Assembly: GCA_014155875.1 (NCBI GenBank)
Contig: JACEFZ010018320.1
Coordinates: 671,001 to 735,000, forward strand
Reading direction: 5' to 3'
DNA: 64,000 nucleotides
Origin: Cepaea nemoralis
Taxonomy: Eukaryota; Mollusca; Gastropoda; Stylommatophora; Helicidae
Both the position numbers and the translations under genes were made by a program. Shown here piece by piece: positions 43,469 through 55,228 of this stretch. A model generated the notes under the pieces. That model did no database searches. It had not been told where the DNA came from and was given only the letters and a program-made list of their open reading frames with translations. Positions within the stretch are counted from its first letter, which is position 1. Each line of letters opens with the position of its first letter.

Positions 43469-44765
43469 GTCTGTGGGAGAATGGTAGCCCATCTATCTAT
43501 TCCCGTGAGAGTTGTGTGGTTAGAAGTATGTATGTGGAAGAATGATAGCCCATCTATCTACTCACGTGAGAGTTGTGTGGTTAGAAGTATCTGTGTGGGA
43601 GAATGGTAGCCCATCTATCTACTCACGTGAGAGTTGTCTGGTTAGAAGTATCTGTGTGGGAGAATGGTAGCCCGTCTGTCTACTCACGCGAGAGTTGTGT
43701 GGTTAGAAGTATAACTATATGTGTGGGAGAATGGTAGCCCATCTATCTACTCACGTGAGAGTTGTGTGGTTAGAAGTATCTGTGAGGGAGAATGGTAGCC
43801 CATCTATCTACTCACGTGAGAGTTGTATGGTTAGAAGTATAACTATATGTGTGGGAGAATGGTAGCCCATCTATCTACTCACGTGAGAGTTGTGTGGTTA
43901 GAAGTATCTGTGTGGGAGAATGGTAGCCCATCTATCTACTCACGTGAGAGTTGTGTGGTTAGAAGTATCTGTGTGGGAGAATGGTAGCCCATTTATCTAC
44001 TCACGTGAGAGTTGTGTGGTTAGAAGTATCTGTGTGGGAGAATGGTAGCCCATCTATCTACTCACGTGAGAGTTGTGTGGTTAGAAGTATCTGTGTGGGA
44101 GAATGGTAGCCCATTTATCTACTCACGTGAGAGTTGTATGGTTAGAAGTACGTGTGTGGGAGAATGGTAGCCCATCTATCTACTCACGTGAGAGTTGTGT
44201 GGTTAGAAGTATCTGTGTGGGAGAATGGTAGCCCATCTGTCTACTCACGTGAGAATTGTGTGGTTAGAAGTATCTGTGTGGGAGAATGGTAGCCCATCTG
44301 TCTACTCACGTGAGAGTTGTGTGGTTAGAAGTATCTGTGTGGGAGAATGGTAGGCTATCTGTCTACTCACGTGAGAGTTGTGTGGTTAAGGTAGTGTCTG
44401 TGTGGGAGAATGGTAGCCCATCTGTCTACTCACGTGAGAGTTGTGTGGTTTAGGTAGTGTCTGTGTGGGGGAATGGTAGCCCAACTATCTACTCACGTGA
44501 GAGTTGTGTGGTTTAGGTAGTGTCTGTGTGGGAGAATGGTAGCCCATCTGTCTACTCACGTGAGAGTTGTGTGGTTAAGGTAGTGTCTGTGTGGGAGAAT
44601 GGTAGCCCATCTGTCTACTCACGTGAGAGTTGTGTGGTTAGAAGTATCTGTGTGGGAGAATGGTAGCCCATCTGTCTACTCACGTGAGAGTTGTGTGGTT
44701 TAGGTAGTGTCTGTGTGGGGGAATGGTAGCCCATCTGTCTACTCACGTGAGAGTTGTGTGGTTAG
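43469..44765. repeat. 61-bp minisatellite, about 21 copies, each with CACGTG
   Basis: Units carry GTGTGGTTAGAAGTATCTGT, GTGGGAGAATGGTAGCCCAT and CTACTCACGTGAGAGTT. The palindrome TCACGTGA is kept in nearly all copies. Variants with TTTAGGTAGTGTC cluster at 44380-44730. Confidence 0.96.
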
Positions 44766-44891
44766 GGGTGTAGTATTTCCATGTTGTGATGTGCAACCTG
44801 TCCTTCGACCTTTGTTCACGTTGTGACTGTTCTCGGGTACTTGAATGGTTGAACTCGGTCAAGGTTGCAGCACATTGTGGTGGCGGTGTCC

Positions 44892-45207
44892 ATGTCTGGA
44901 CACTGTCAATATAAAGACTCCCTTAGCAGGATGATAGAACAGCCCAACACAGTCAAGAACCAAGACGTAGAGAAGAAGGAGGAGAAAGACACCAGAGTCG
45001 GAAACACCGACTCAAAAACAGTCCGATGGGTTGTCAAGCGGATACAAGTGGAGCTGTCAGACGAAGAAATCCTGAAACAGCTACGAGAAGAGAATCTCCA
45101 CATCCGATTCATGAAGGCGGAGCGGCTCCTCACCTACTCCAAGATACCTTCAACCTTGGCGGTGGTGATATCGGAGGGCAGCGAGATGCCGATAACAGTA
45201 TCAATCA
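44892..45207 (+). pseudogene. LINE ORF1 (gag-like), N-terminal half
   Basis: From ATG 44892 the frame reads SGHCQYKDSLSRM, then VRWVVKRIQVELSDEEILKQ, LREENLHIRFMKAERLLT and LAVVISEGSEMPITVSI. This layout fits the region before the zinc knuckles in ORF1 proteins of I-type LINEs (RNA binding). It stops at the insertion site of a LINE and resumes at 53206. The ORF continuing to 45371 runs into that LINE's leader by chance. Confidence 0.75.
45197..45207. repeat. Target-site duplication, left copy
   Basis: AGTATCAATCA is repeated at 53195-53205. The leading AG could also belong to the (GAA)n tail, so the certain part is 9-10 bp. Confidence 0.88.
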
Positions 45208-45480
45208 CCCCTCTACCGTGTGTCCACCTTGTCGAGGTAGAGGGGCTTGTGTGTTCCAATGACCCCAAGAGCTATGCCGACGGTAGCACAGCTACTTGTA
45301 GGGTCACCCATGTCGGACAGGTCAAGGGAGAGGGACCAGACCAAGTGACACACAAACCTGCTGCCTTGTAGGTAGACTGGGGACAGTCAAAGGCTAGGGA
45401 AAGCACCCCAAACAAATGCTTGTCGAAATCGGATGTACTGAGTCACAGGCTTGACAAAGCAGTGCAACGTAACTTAATTC

Positions 45481-46470
45481 ATGATGTCACAAATTAAAAT
45501 TAATCGTTATGGTGCTAATCCCGTGAAGTCCCATCAGGCGGTGATAGTGCCGGGCCCCCTGCCTCGAGGGGGTCCACCCATGACTACTGGTGGTCACCTT
45601 CCCCTGTGCTGTGGAGTCAAGGCACAGAGGAGTAGGTTAAGAGCTATTGACCAAACACCCCGGACACTCAACATACTACAGTGGAATGCCGAGGGAGTTT
45701 ATAACAAGAAAGCCTCCCTAACACAGCGTCTTCATAAAGATAGAATAGATGTGGCATGCATTCAAAAGACACACCTCAACGCCAATCGCACATTTTCAGT
45801 CGAGGGATAATCAGGCCACACGTTTCGACCGCGAAGGACACAAAGGAGGAGTTATAATACTTACACGAAATACAATACCTTGCAGCGAAGTATCTGTGAT
45901 CTCTGACAACCAAACGGAAATTATAGGTGTTGATATAATGATAAAGGACGTGAAAATAAGAATTTACAATCTGTATAGCCCGGCAGATAAGGATCTTACA
46001 CTCTCAAACATGAAAATAACTGACACAAATTGCATTGTTGTCGGAGACTTTAATAGCCGTTCAGAAAGATAGGGATACCCAGATACTGACAAAAGAGGAG
46101 ATGAAGTGGAGGACTGGGAAATAGACTCAAATCTCCATCTACTCAACAAAGCGGATGACACACCGAGCTTCTACTCCAGAAGATGGATTACCACTTCTAC
46201 TCCAGACTTAGCTTTCTGCACAGGAGACATCCTCCACAAAATCGATCGCCATGTGCTTGACCAATTAGCAGGTAGTGACCACAGACCAATCAAGCTTGTA
46301 ATAAATATGGAGTATGTTCCACAGGAGCAAAAGCCTTTGCCCCGCTGGAATTACAAACGAGCAGATTGGGACAGATTTGCCATACTAACAGACAAATATT
46401 GTGAAAACATAAATACACGATATGGCAACATGAAGCAAATGGTGGAAAGTCTAAACAGAGCGATAATACT
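45481..46470 (+). pseudogene. LINE ORF2, endonuclease part
   Basis: Starts ATGATGTCACAAA. The frame reads LNILQWNAEGVYNKKASLTQ, then DVACIQKTHL, then after a frameshift near 45800 GGVIILTRNT, IYNLYSPADKDLTL, VVGDFNSRSER-stop (46070), TTSTPDLAFCTGD, LAGSDHRPIKLVI and LPRWNYKRADW. Catalytic GDFN and SDHRP blocks are present, but a stop and a frameshift inactivate it. It breaks off at ESLNRAII where the inverted copy begins, and continues at 49425. Confidence 0.88.
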
Positions 46471-49424
46471 TCTTCTTCTTCTTCTTCTTCGTTCATCCGG
46501 AGTTTTTTTTTCTTCGGATGTGATTGCGTTGTGCCTGTTTACAGCAGAGCTGCGTTCTTGCGCCGTTAGGCCGACACATCCGACTTCTGCGGGCATTTGT
46601 TGACCAGGTTAACCTTCCCGGGGGTTTCTTAGGACGTTTGACTCTCACTGTTGTGGTGTTATCCCCCATCCCAGCTGGTCCATATAGAACAGCCAAAGAT
46701 CCTGGTCAGCCCTCAAGGGAAGGCAGGGGCAGACCATGGGCATTCCCCGCCATCCAAGGAGGCTTCCATACTTGCAGAGCCGATACATAGCGCTCTGGTA
46801 CTGGGCTCACCCAAGGAATCGTCACGTCCTGCACATGGCTGCTTAGCCTCACTTCCGTATATTGGGCCTTCCGTTCACCATAGGCTGTTCTTCCGGAAAC
46901 CAGAAGTATGCAGTCTGCAGATGACATCCACACAGTGAGCTTTCGATTCGGACTTTCCATGTAATGGATTTGCTATCCAAGCAATATTCCATTTCGTGCC
47001 ACTAGGACACTTTTCCACCTTTTATGAAGCCCACACAATGGGCTTTTGATTCGGACTTTCCACGTAATGGATTTGCTATCCAAGCAATATTCCATTTCAT
47101 GCCACTAGAACACTTTTCCACCTTTTATGAAGCCCACACAGCAAGCTTTCGATTTGGACATTCCACATAATGGATTTGCTATCCAAGCAATATTCCATTG
47201 CATGCCTCTGGGTCTTCATGCACCTTTAAATGTCAACCTGTATGCAGTTAAAGTAAGCTGCGGTCAACTTGAGCTTGTTGATATCTCCATAGAGCTTGTC
47301 CTCAAATGAAGCAGGTGTGGGCCAAAATATCTTTCTCTGTTCTGCATACGTTGGGCAATCCTGCAGCAAATGTTTTGCTGTCATTTTTCCAGTTCTACAA
47401 TTACATTCATCGGTATCTCCTATCTTTAGTTTATTGAACAAGTGGTATTTCAGCCTGTTATGTCCTGTGCGGAGTCTGAAGATTGCTACTTGTTCTCTTC
47501 GGTCGAGTTTGTAATATGCATCATCCTTCTGATGGCCTGGATGCTCTGATTCCCATTTGGTTCTATAAGTGCTTTTTATCAACCTCTTTGCCTCATTATA
47601 GGTTATGTCTATGTCAGGCTGTGGTAGTCGTCCGCCATCTTTTGCCAGACTGTCAGCCTCTTCGTTTCCAGGTATACTGCAATGTGATGGGATCCACTGT
47701 ATTACAACATTTTTGGATTTCTGGCATAGACCATGGAGTGCTGCTCTTAGGTCAGTTAGTTCTGTGCTGTTATTGCTCTTCAGTATTGAGACAACTGACT
47801 TTGCATCTGTGAAGATAGCTATTTGCTTCTCTTTATTTTCCTCCATCAGGAGCATTTCTGCTGCAGTTTTCAAAGCCTCTACCTCCGCTTTGAAGTTACT
47901 TGAAAATGTTCCAGTTGCCATTGAATGTGTTTTTTTCACTCAATTTTTTAAATTTAGGAGAATTCCTCCTCCTCCATTCTCTATTGAATTTTTGGCTGAT
48001 CCATCTGTATATGCATGGGTCCAATTCCTGCTTGGGTAATGTTCTTTTATGTAGTTTAGGGTTATTTCTCTTCTTTCGGTTTCATGCTGAGTGTTCTTTT
48101 TCTCAATACCAGGAATGTTTTCTATCATCTCAGGCAGTTGCTGCTGTCTCCAAGCTGGGAACTTGTGTGCATTGTGTATGGGCTTGACTGTTGATATGTT
48201 AAGTATAGGATCTGCCCTAATCTTTCGTTTTGCAGTTTCTACAAAGTTGCTACGCTTCAGTCTTCCCTTTCCAAAACCATTAAATCTATTGTACATAGGG
48301 TGGTCTGTCAATCTTCTAAATTTTTCTGCTTGTTGCTGGGCTCTGCTATCTCTTCTATCCTGCATTGGTTGTAAACAAGTGATCTTTTCTAGTTCATTAA
48401 TAGGCGTTGTCTTCAGGCTTCCAGTTATGATTCGCATTCCTTGGTTTTGGACTCTACTTATTTTGTTAAAGTTTGACTTAGCTGCTGTTGCCCAAGCTGC
48501 AATGCCATATTCCAGTACTGGCCTCACCCGTCCAGTATATAACTTCTTGAGAACTTTCTCATCTGCTCCCCACGTTGTACCAGCAAGCTTTTTCATGATT
48601 GCCATTCTCTGCCTTGCTCCTGTTCGATTTGTCTCAACCTGTGTCTTCCATGTCAGGCGACGATCAAAGGTGACTCCTAGATAGTTTGGATTTTCTTCAT
48701 GGCGCAATATTTTTCCATTCAATACCAGCTTAGGTTGCTGAGTTTTATTTGAGAGGGAGAACACTGTGCATGTTGTTTTCTCCTCACTTATCTTCACTAG
48801 CCATGATTTTGACCAGTCCTCTAGCGCTAATAAGGCTTGCTGTATTCTGCTGTTAGCTGTACTAATATATTCTTCAGATGTCCATATGGCTAGGTCATCT
48901 GCAAAGGAGGATGTGTTTACTCTGGCTGGAAAATTTTCTGTGATGTCATTTATATATGCTAGGAATAATGTTGGTGAAAGAACTCCTCCTTGGGGGACAC
49001 CTTGCTCCAGCAGCATCATTTTGCTTGTTTGTCCTTGTACTTTTGTCCTGGCAGTTCTGTTCTCAAGGTAGTGGCTGATCCATTTATACATTTTTCCACA
49101 AACATGCATGTTTTGCAGTTTTACTTTCAGTCCTTCCTTCCATACTTTATCAAATGCTTTTTCTAAATCTATCCAGACTGCTAGTGTGTGCTTTTTCTCT
49201 TGGAAGGCATCCTCTATTTCCTGAGCTATATAGGTTATTTGATCTTCAGTGGATCTGTACTTTCTGAATCCTGCTTGGTGTGGTGTTAAGAGTTTGTTTT
49301 CTTCCAGATGCCATGTTAGCCTGCCATTGATAATGCGTTCCATTAATTTTCCTACACAGCTAAGTAGACTGATAGGTCGATATCCATTTGGTTCTTCCAG
49401 GTCTTTTCCTTTCTTGAGGAGCAT
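46471..49424 (-). pseudogene. Inverted, 5'-truncated copy of the same LINE
   Basis: Minus strand: RT from KKGKDLEEPNGYRPISLLS, then GFRKYRSTEDQITYIAQEIE, VWIDLEKAFDKVW, SSFADDLAIW and YLGVTFDRRLTWKTQ, with the RNase H start THAYTDGSAKNS. A TGA at 47940-47942 replaces Gly of the other copy. The same frame resumes at 47939 and ends at 47226. A 3' UTR and the (GAA)n-tailed module follow down to 46471. A clean TSD is not visible. It inserted between ESLNRAII and ESIPRGARK of the outer ORF2. Confidence 0.9.
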
Positions 49425-52281
49425 ATAGAGTCTATTCCAAGAGGAGCGAGGAAAAATTACAAACCATACTGGACTGAAGAACTACAAATTTTGGAGGACA
49501 AAGTTGAAGATGCTAGGAAGACCGCAGAGAGAGAACAAACAACTGAAGCGAACATCTCTCTCAAAGCCATCTCAGCAAAATATAAAAGAACAGTAAATCA
49601 AACAACAAGAGATTGTTGGAGGAAAAAAACAGAAAACCTGAATTTTGACAGGGATGGAAATCAAACTATGGAAACTAGTGAAAGCCATGAACAATGAAGG
49701 ACCAAGAAACAAACAAATAACAATTAAACAAGGAAATGCCTTGCTTACAGGAAAAAAGGCTGCAAATGCACTAATGGAACACTATGCCAGTGCAAACCAC
49801 ATTGATATTACAACTGAACAGAAGAAAGCAATCAAAGATAAACAGATACATCATAGAAATACAGAGACAGCAGCAGAATATATGATGGCAAATCTAACAA
49901 TGGAAGAAATGGAACAGGCAATGAATACCCTAAAAAAGAAGAAATCACCAGGAAAGGATGGAATCACAAATGAAATGCTAATAGGACTAGGCACTAAGGC
50001 AAAAAAGAAACTACTAGCAGTCCTAAATTACAGCTGGAAGAGGGGAATAGTCCCACAGGCATGGAAGGAAGCTATACTAATACCAGTCCCAAAGAAAGGA
50101 AAAGACCTGGAAGAACCAAATGGCTATCGACCTATCAGTCTACTTAGCTGTGTAGGAAAATTAATGGAACGCATTATCAATGGCAGGCTAACATGGCATC
50201 TGGAAGAAAACCAACTCTTAACACCACACCAAGCAGGATTCAGAAAGTACAGATCCACTGAAGATCAAATAACCTATATAGCTCAGGAAATAGAGGATGC
50301 CTTCCAAGAGAAAAAGCACACACTAGCGGTCTGGGTAGATTTAGAAAAAGCATTTGATAAAGTATGGAAGGAAGGACTAAAAGTAAAACTGCAAAAAATG
50401 CATGTTTGTGGGAAAATGTACAATTGGATCAGCCACTACCTTGAGAACAGAACTGCCAGGACAAAAGTACAAGGACAAACCAGCAAAATGATGCTGTTGG
50501 AGCAAGGTGTCCCCCAAGGAGGAGTTCTTTCACCAACATTATTCCTAGCATATATAAACGACATCACAGACAATTTTCCAGCCAGAGTACACACATCATC
50601 CTTTGCAGATGACCTAGCCATATGGACATCTGAAGAATATATTAGTACAGCTAACAGCAGAATACAGCAAACCCTATTAGCGCTAGAGGACTGGTCAAAA
50701 TCATGGCTAGTGAAGATAAGTGAGGAGAAAACAACATGCACAGTGTTCTCCCTCTCAACTAAAACTCAGCAACCTAATCTGGTATTGAATGGAAAAATAT
50801 TGCGCCACGAAGAAAATCCAAACTATCTAGGAGTCACATTTGATCGTCGCCTGACATGGAAAACACAGGTTGAGAAAAATCGAACAAGAGCAAGGCAAAG
50901 AATGGCAATCATGAAAAAGCTTGCTGGTACAACGTGGGGAGCAGATGAGAAAGTTCTCAAGAAGTTATATACTGGACGGGTGAGGCCAGTACTGGAATAT
51001 GGCATTGCAGCTTGGGCAACAGCAGCTAAGTCAAACTTTAACAAAATAAGTAGAGTCCAAAATCAAGGAATGCGAATCATAACTGGAAGCCTGAAGACAA
51101 CGCCTATTAATGAATTAGAAAAGATCACTTGTTTACAACCAATGCAGGATAGAAGAGATAGCAGAGCCCAGCAACAAGCTGAAAAATTTAGAAGATTGAC
51201 AGACCACCCTATGTATAAAAGGTTTAGTGGTTTTGGAAAGGGAAGACTGAAGCGTAGCAACTTTGTAGAAACTGCAAAACGAAAGATTAGGGCAGATCCC
51301 ATACTTAACATGTCAACAGTCAGACCCATTTACAATGCAGACAAGTTCCCAGCTTGGAAACAGCAGCAACTGCCTGAGATGATAGAAAACATTCCTGGTA
51401 TTGAGAAAAAGAACACTCAGCATGAAACCGAAAGAAGAGAAATAACCCTAAACTACATAAAAGAACATTACCCAAGCAGCAATTGGACCCATGCATATAC
51501 AGATGGATCAGCCAAAAATTCAATAGAGAGTGGAGGAGGAGGAATTCTCCTAAATTTAAAAAATGGAGTGAAAAAAACACATTCAATGGCAACTGGAAAG
51601 TTTTCAAGTAACTTTAAAGCGGAGGTAGAGGCTCTGAAAACTGCAGCAGAAATGCTCTTGATGGAGGAAAATAAAGAGAAGCAAATAGCTATCTTCACAG
51701 ATGCAAAGTCAGCTGTCTCAATACTGAAGAGCAATAACAGCACAGAATTAGCTGACCTAAGAGCAGCACTCCATGGTCTATGCCAGAAATCCAAAAATGT
51801 TGTAATACAGTGGATCCCATCACATTGCAGTATACCTGGAAATGAAGAGGCTGACAGACTGGCTAAAGAGGGCGGACGGCTACCACAGCCTGACATAGAC
51901 ATACCCTATAATGAGGCAAAGAGGTTGATAAAAAGCACCTATAGAACCAAATGGGAATCAGAGCATCCAGGCCACCAGAAGGATGATGCATATTACAAAC
52001 TCGACCGAAGAGAACAAGTAACAATCTTCAGACTCCGCACAGGACATAACAGGCTGAAATACCACTTGTTCAACAAACTAAAGATAGGAGATACAGATGA
52101 ATGTAATTGTGGAACTGGTAAAATGACAGCTAAACATTTGCTGCAAGAGTGCCCAATATATGCAGAACAGAGAAAGATATTTTGGCCCACACCTGCTTCA
52201 TTCGAGGACAAGCTCTATGGAGATATCAACAAGCTCAAGTCGACTGCAGCTTACTTTAACTGTATTCAGGTTGACATTTAA
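49425..52281 (+). CDS. LINE ORF2, RT and RNase H part (one frameshift)
   Basis: The ORF2 linker (ESIPRGARKNYKPYWTEELQ) is followed by a +1 shift near 49650-49690 into a frame of 878 codons open from 49645 (that codon is TTG, not a real start). Within it: SPGKDGITNEM (101-111), RPISLLSCVGKLMERI (162-177), WVDLEKAFDKVW (230-241), FADD (320-323), YLGVTFDRRL (394-403), RNase H YTDGSA (618-623) with later EVEALKTA, FTDAKS and IQWIPSHCSIPGNEEAD, and a C-terminal HLLQECP-type Cys motif. All RT and RNase H catalytic boxes look intact, so this portion decayed little. The full ORF2 with the endonuclease part would be about 1280 codons. Confidence 0.9.
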
Positions 52282-52339
52282 ATGTACATGAAGAAGTATT
52301 TAGACTGCCACACTTCATACCACAGGCATGTCGGTTACA

Positions 52340-52735
52340 CAAGCCTCCCAGAGGCATGAAATGGAATATTGCTTGGATAGCAAATCCATTACGTGGAAAA
52401 TCCGAATCGAAAGCTCACTGTGTGGGCTTCATAAAAGGAGGAAAAAGTGTCCTAGTGGCACAAAATTGAATATTGCTCGGATAGCAAATCCATTACGTGG
52501 AAAGTCCGAATCGAAAGCTCACTGTGTGGGCTTCATAAAAGGTGGAAAAAGTGTCCTAGTGGCACAAAATGGAATATTGCTCGGATAGCAAATCCATTAC
52601 GTGGAAAGTCCGAATCGAAAGCTCACTGTGTGGGCTTCATAAAAGGTGGAAAAAGTGTCCTAGTGGCACAAAATGGAATATTGCTCGGATAGCAAATCCA
52701 TTACGTGGAAAGGCCGAATCGAAAGCTCACTGTAT
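52340..52735. repeat. 104-bp tandem repeat in the LINE 3' UTR, about 4 copies
   Basis: Units carry ATGGAATATTGCTCGGATAG, CAAATCCATTACGTGGAAAG and GTGTGGGCTTCATAAAAGG. The inverted copy holds about three such units at 46930-47215, so repeat number varies between copies. Confidence 0.93.
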
Positions 52736-53039
52736 GGATGTCATCTGCAAACTGCATTCTTCTGGCTTCTGGAAGAACAGCCTATGGTGAACGGAAGGCC
52801 CAATATACGGAAGTGAGGCTAAGCAGCCATGTGCAGGACGTGACGATTCCTTGGGTGAGCCCAGTACCAGAGTGCTGTGTGATGGCTCTGCAATTATGGA
52901 AGCCTCCTTGGATGGCGGGGAATGCCCATGGTCTGCCCCTGCCTTCCCTTGAGGGCTGACCAGGATGCCTTTGGCTGTTCTATATGGGCCAAGATGGGAT
53001 GGGAGATAACACCACAACATTGAGTCTTAACGTCCTAAG

Positions 53040-53194
53040 AAACCCCCGGGAAGGTTAACCCGGTCAACAAATGCCCGCAGAAGTCGGATGTGTCGGCCTA
53101 ACGGCGCAAGAACGCAGCTCTGCTGTAAACAGGCACAACGCAATCACGTCCGGAAAAAAAAACTCCGGATGAACGAAGAAGAAGAAGAAGAAGA
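53040..53194 (+). mobile_element. LINE 3'-terminal module with (GAA)n tail
   Basis: CCCGGGAAGGTTAACCCGG through CTCCGGATGAACGAAGAAG. The same module forms the end of the inverted copy (46471-46625) and exists alone at 4224, 15226 and 29527. Confidence 0.92.
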
Positions 53195-53205
53195 AGTATC
53201 AATCA
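53195..53205. repeat. Target-site duplication, right copy
   Basis: AGTATCAATCA, partner of 45197-45207. Confidence 0.88.
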
Positions 53206-54303
53206 ACAACAGAATGCAGCAGCCAGAGAGATTCATCCCTAGAGTCAACCAATGTTCCAGGTGTCAGAGGGCCGGACACAGCAGAGCAACATGTCGCAGT
53301 AAGACGGAAATCTGCCGTTACTGCGCTGATCACCACGCCTTCAAGGAGTGTCCGCTGGCCAAGCTGGACACGGATTTCAGAGCTCCTAACAACAAAAGAA
53401 AGTGAGCCAACTGCCTGGGAAAGCATAGAGCAAGATACTTGGGCTGTCCGTACCTGCAGAAACACAGAGACGTCTTAAAGATCGCAACTACCACGAAGAC
53501 ATCAGTCAAGGAAGCAATGCGAAGGTGCGAGACAGCCACGGGTATAGCACAAGCCGAAAGAGATCAACTTCAAAAACAGACGAGTTGGAGAGACAAGTCA
53601 AGGCACTGCTGACACCGACCCCGAATAACGACAACGAAAAATCTACTGGCGGAAATGAAGGAGATACAGCAAAACATCAAGCAAGAAGTAGAACATATGG
53701 CACTGATTAAAAAGGAGAATGAAGAGATCCTACAAACCATTAAATCAGAGCGAAAACTACAGAAAGCTGAAATGGAAATAATCCGAAACAAAACAACAGA
53801 AGCCGAACAAGAAATTACAGAGAAATCGCAGGATGAAAACCAAGAGACCGAGCCTGAACCACAAGCGAAAGCCAGCAGCCCAACCGCGACGCCCGAAACA
53901 TTCAAAGGGAAGCCAATATCCCACCAGACATCCGAAGAAAAACCGAGATGAGCACATCAGCATAGAGGACGTCCCGAGGCCACGAATATTGTTCCCTGAG
54001 ATAACGAGGAAATATGAACTCAAGTGCGAGGAATACAGAAAGCGCATGGAAGAAAACGAAAAGAAGTACTAGAAACTCAACGGGAAACCAATGCCCGGCC
54101 GTACAGCCACATTACCAGAGATAAAAGGCGTCGATACCGACCACCCATGGAAATACTATATAGAGGACGGAGAAGTCATCCCACGGCTGACCACGGAAGA
54201 AGCAAGTAAAAGACAGCAAGAACTCACACGTGGGAAGCGGACTGAAAGAAAGCGCAAGGAGGCATATCACATCGAAAAGCTTCTACAGTTAATTCACAAT
54301 TGA
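53206..54303 (+). pseudogene. LINE ORF1 (gag-like), C-terminal half: zinc knuckles and coiled coil
   Basis: Continues 44892-45207. Knuckle 1 is CSRCQRAGHSRATC (CX2CX4HX4C) and knuckle 2 CRYCADHHAFKEC. In a third, a TGA (53403-53405) stands where the first Cys is expected, followed by ANCLGKHRARYLGCP. A Glu/Lys-rich segment likely to form a coiled coil follows at about 53655-53860 (QQNIKQEVEHMALIKKENEE). A frameshift near 53940 then leads to RPRILFPEITRKYELKCEEY, a further stop, and an end at 54301-54303. No ORF2 follows. The host element is either ORF1-only or has lost ORF2. Confidence 0.75.
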
Positions 54304-55023
54304 GAAGGCAAAAATACCAAATAAAAAGTCCTTTTAAGGACTGCAACCAGTCAAGCCAGGAGCCTGCGCCAACAAAGAAAACCACAAGAGGAAACATGCA
54401 CAAAGGACAGCCGCCGACCGATCCCACTGCTGACGTCACAGACAAACCAACATAACCAGTCCGAGATAGGACTCACAAGACAAGAATTAGGGAGAACAAA
54501 CCCACAAAAACCACGGACCTCAACAATAACCGACGCTGAGGAAGCAGGTTGAACGAGGCCGAATTTGGAATTTTTGTTTTGAAAATTGGAATTGGAATGA
54601 TAGAACTACACATTATGAAATAACAACAGCACACCACTAAGAGGTAGGTGGAGAGCGAAGGAAAAATATCGTAATTGCTAGAAAAAAGTTGAACAAATAC
54701 ATTATCCGAAGCGACACGGGACACAATATGTCAGTATTACAATACAACACACAGAGTTGGCCACCATTGTACCTGTACAACACCACCAAACTTTGAAATG
54801 TTGGTTAGTGTAATATCGCTGCCTGCTCTTCTTCTTCTTTTCTTCATACCATAATCATCATCTTTCAGATTATTGATCGTGTTGCATCCATAGCCCTGTA
54901 GGCAGATGTAATCTCTCGACATCCCCGGGTCAGCGCGGCGCCCGGTAATCTCTGGATCAGCTTCTCCACCTTGTCTGTCCGTGAACGTGATCCATGCCAT
55001 ACTCCTACCACCTGCCACGAAGT
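54304..55023. other. Downstream of ORF1; no ORF2 seen
   Basis: Probably begins with the 3' part of the ORF1 element (to about 54600). No endonuclease or RT motifs are visible. The rest is unrecognised. Confidence 0.5.
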
Positions 55024-55031
55024 GTGTACAC

Positions 55032-55220
55032 CAGGGGTGGCCAACCTTTTTAGCAGGCGTGCCAAATTTCAGAAATAATATTTCCTGCCGAGCCACTTAC
55101 CTATTTAAAAAAAAAAAATTAAATTAAGCAAGTAAGTGTGCTACAGCCTCGACCACATTGTCGCTTCCCACTCCGCGGGCCGCAACATGACTTCTGGCGG
55201 GCCGCATGCGGCCACCCCTG
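55032..55220. mobile_element. hAT-type MITE, 189 bp, 8-bp TSD
   Basis: The ends CAGGGGTGGCCAACC and GCGGCCACCCCTG are inverted. GTGTACAC is duplicated at 55024-55031 and 55221-55228. It contains an A-rich centre and GCGGGCCGC words and has no coding sequence. Its ends differ from the MITEs at 33478 and 62291, so it is a separate family. Confidence 0.93.
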
Positions 55221-55228
55221 GTGTACAC

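Larger units (their letters stand above)
45208..53194 (+). mobile_element. I/Nimb-like LINE, ORF2 only, with a nested inverted copy
   Basis: The outer element consists of a leader (45208-45480), ORF2 (45481-46470 plus 49425-52281), a 3' UTR with a 104-bp tandem repeat and a 3' module ending in (GAA)n. Without the inner insert at 46471-49424 it is about 5.0 kb. No ORF1 lies between its left TSD and ORF2. It landed in the middle of another element's ORF1. Confidence 0.85.

Noticed and set aside
44865..45371. 168-codon ORF as one protein
   Set aside because: Its first two thirds are LINE ORF1, but past the target-site duplication at 45207 it reads the leader of another element by chance.
45208..53194. 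Twin priming as explanation for the inverted LINE segment
   Set aside because: Twin priming inverts a 5' part and leaves a single copy of each region. Here RT, RNase H, 3' UTR and tail are present twice, so a nested insertion fits better.
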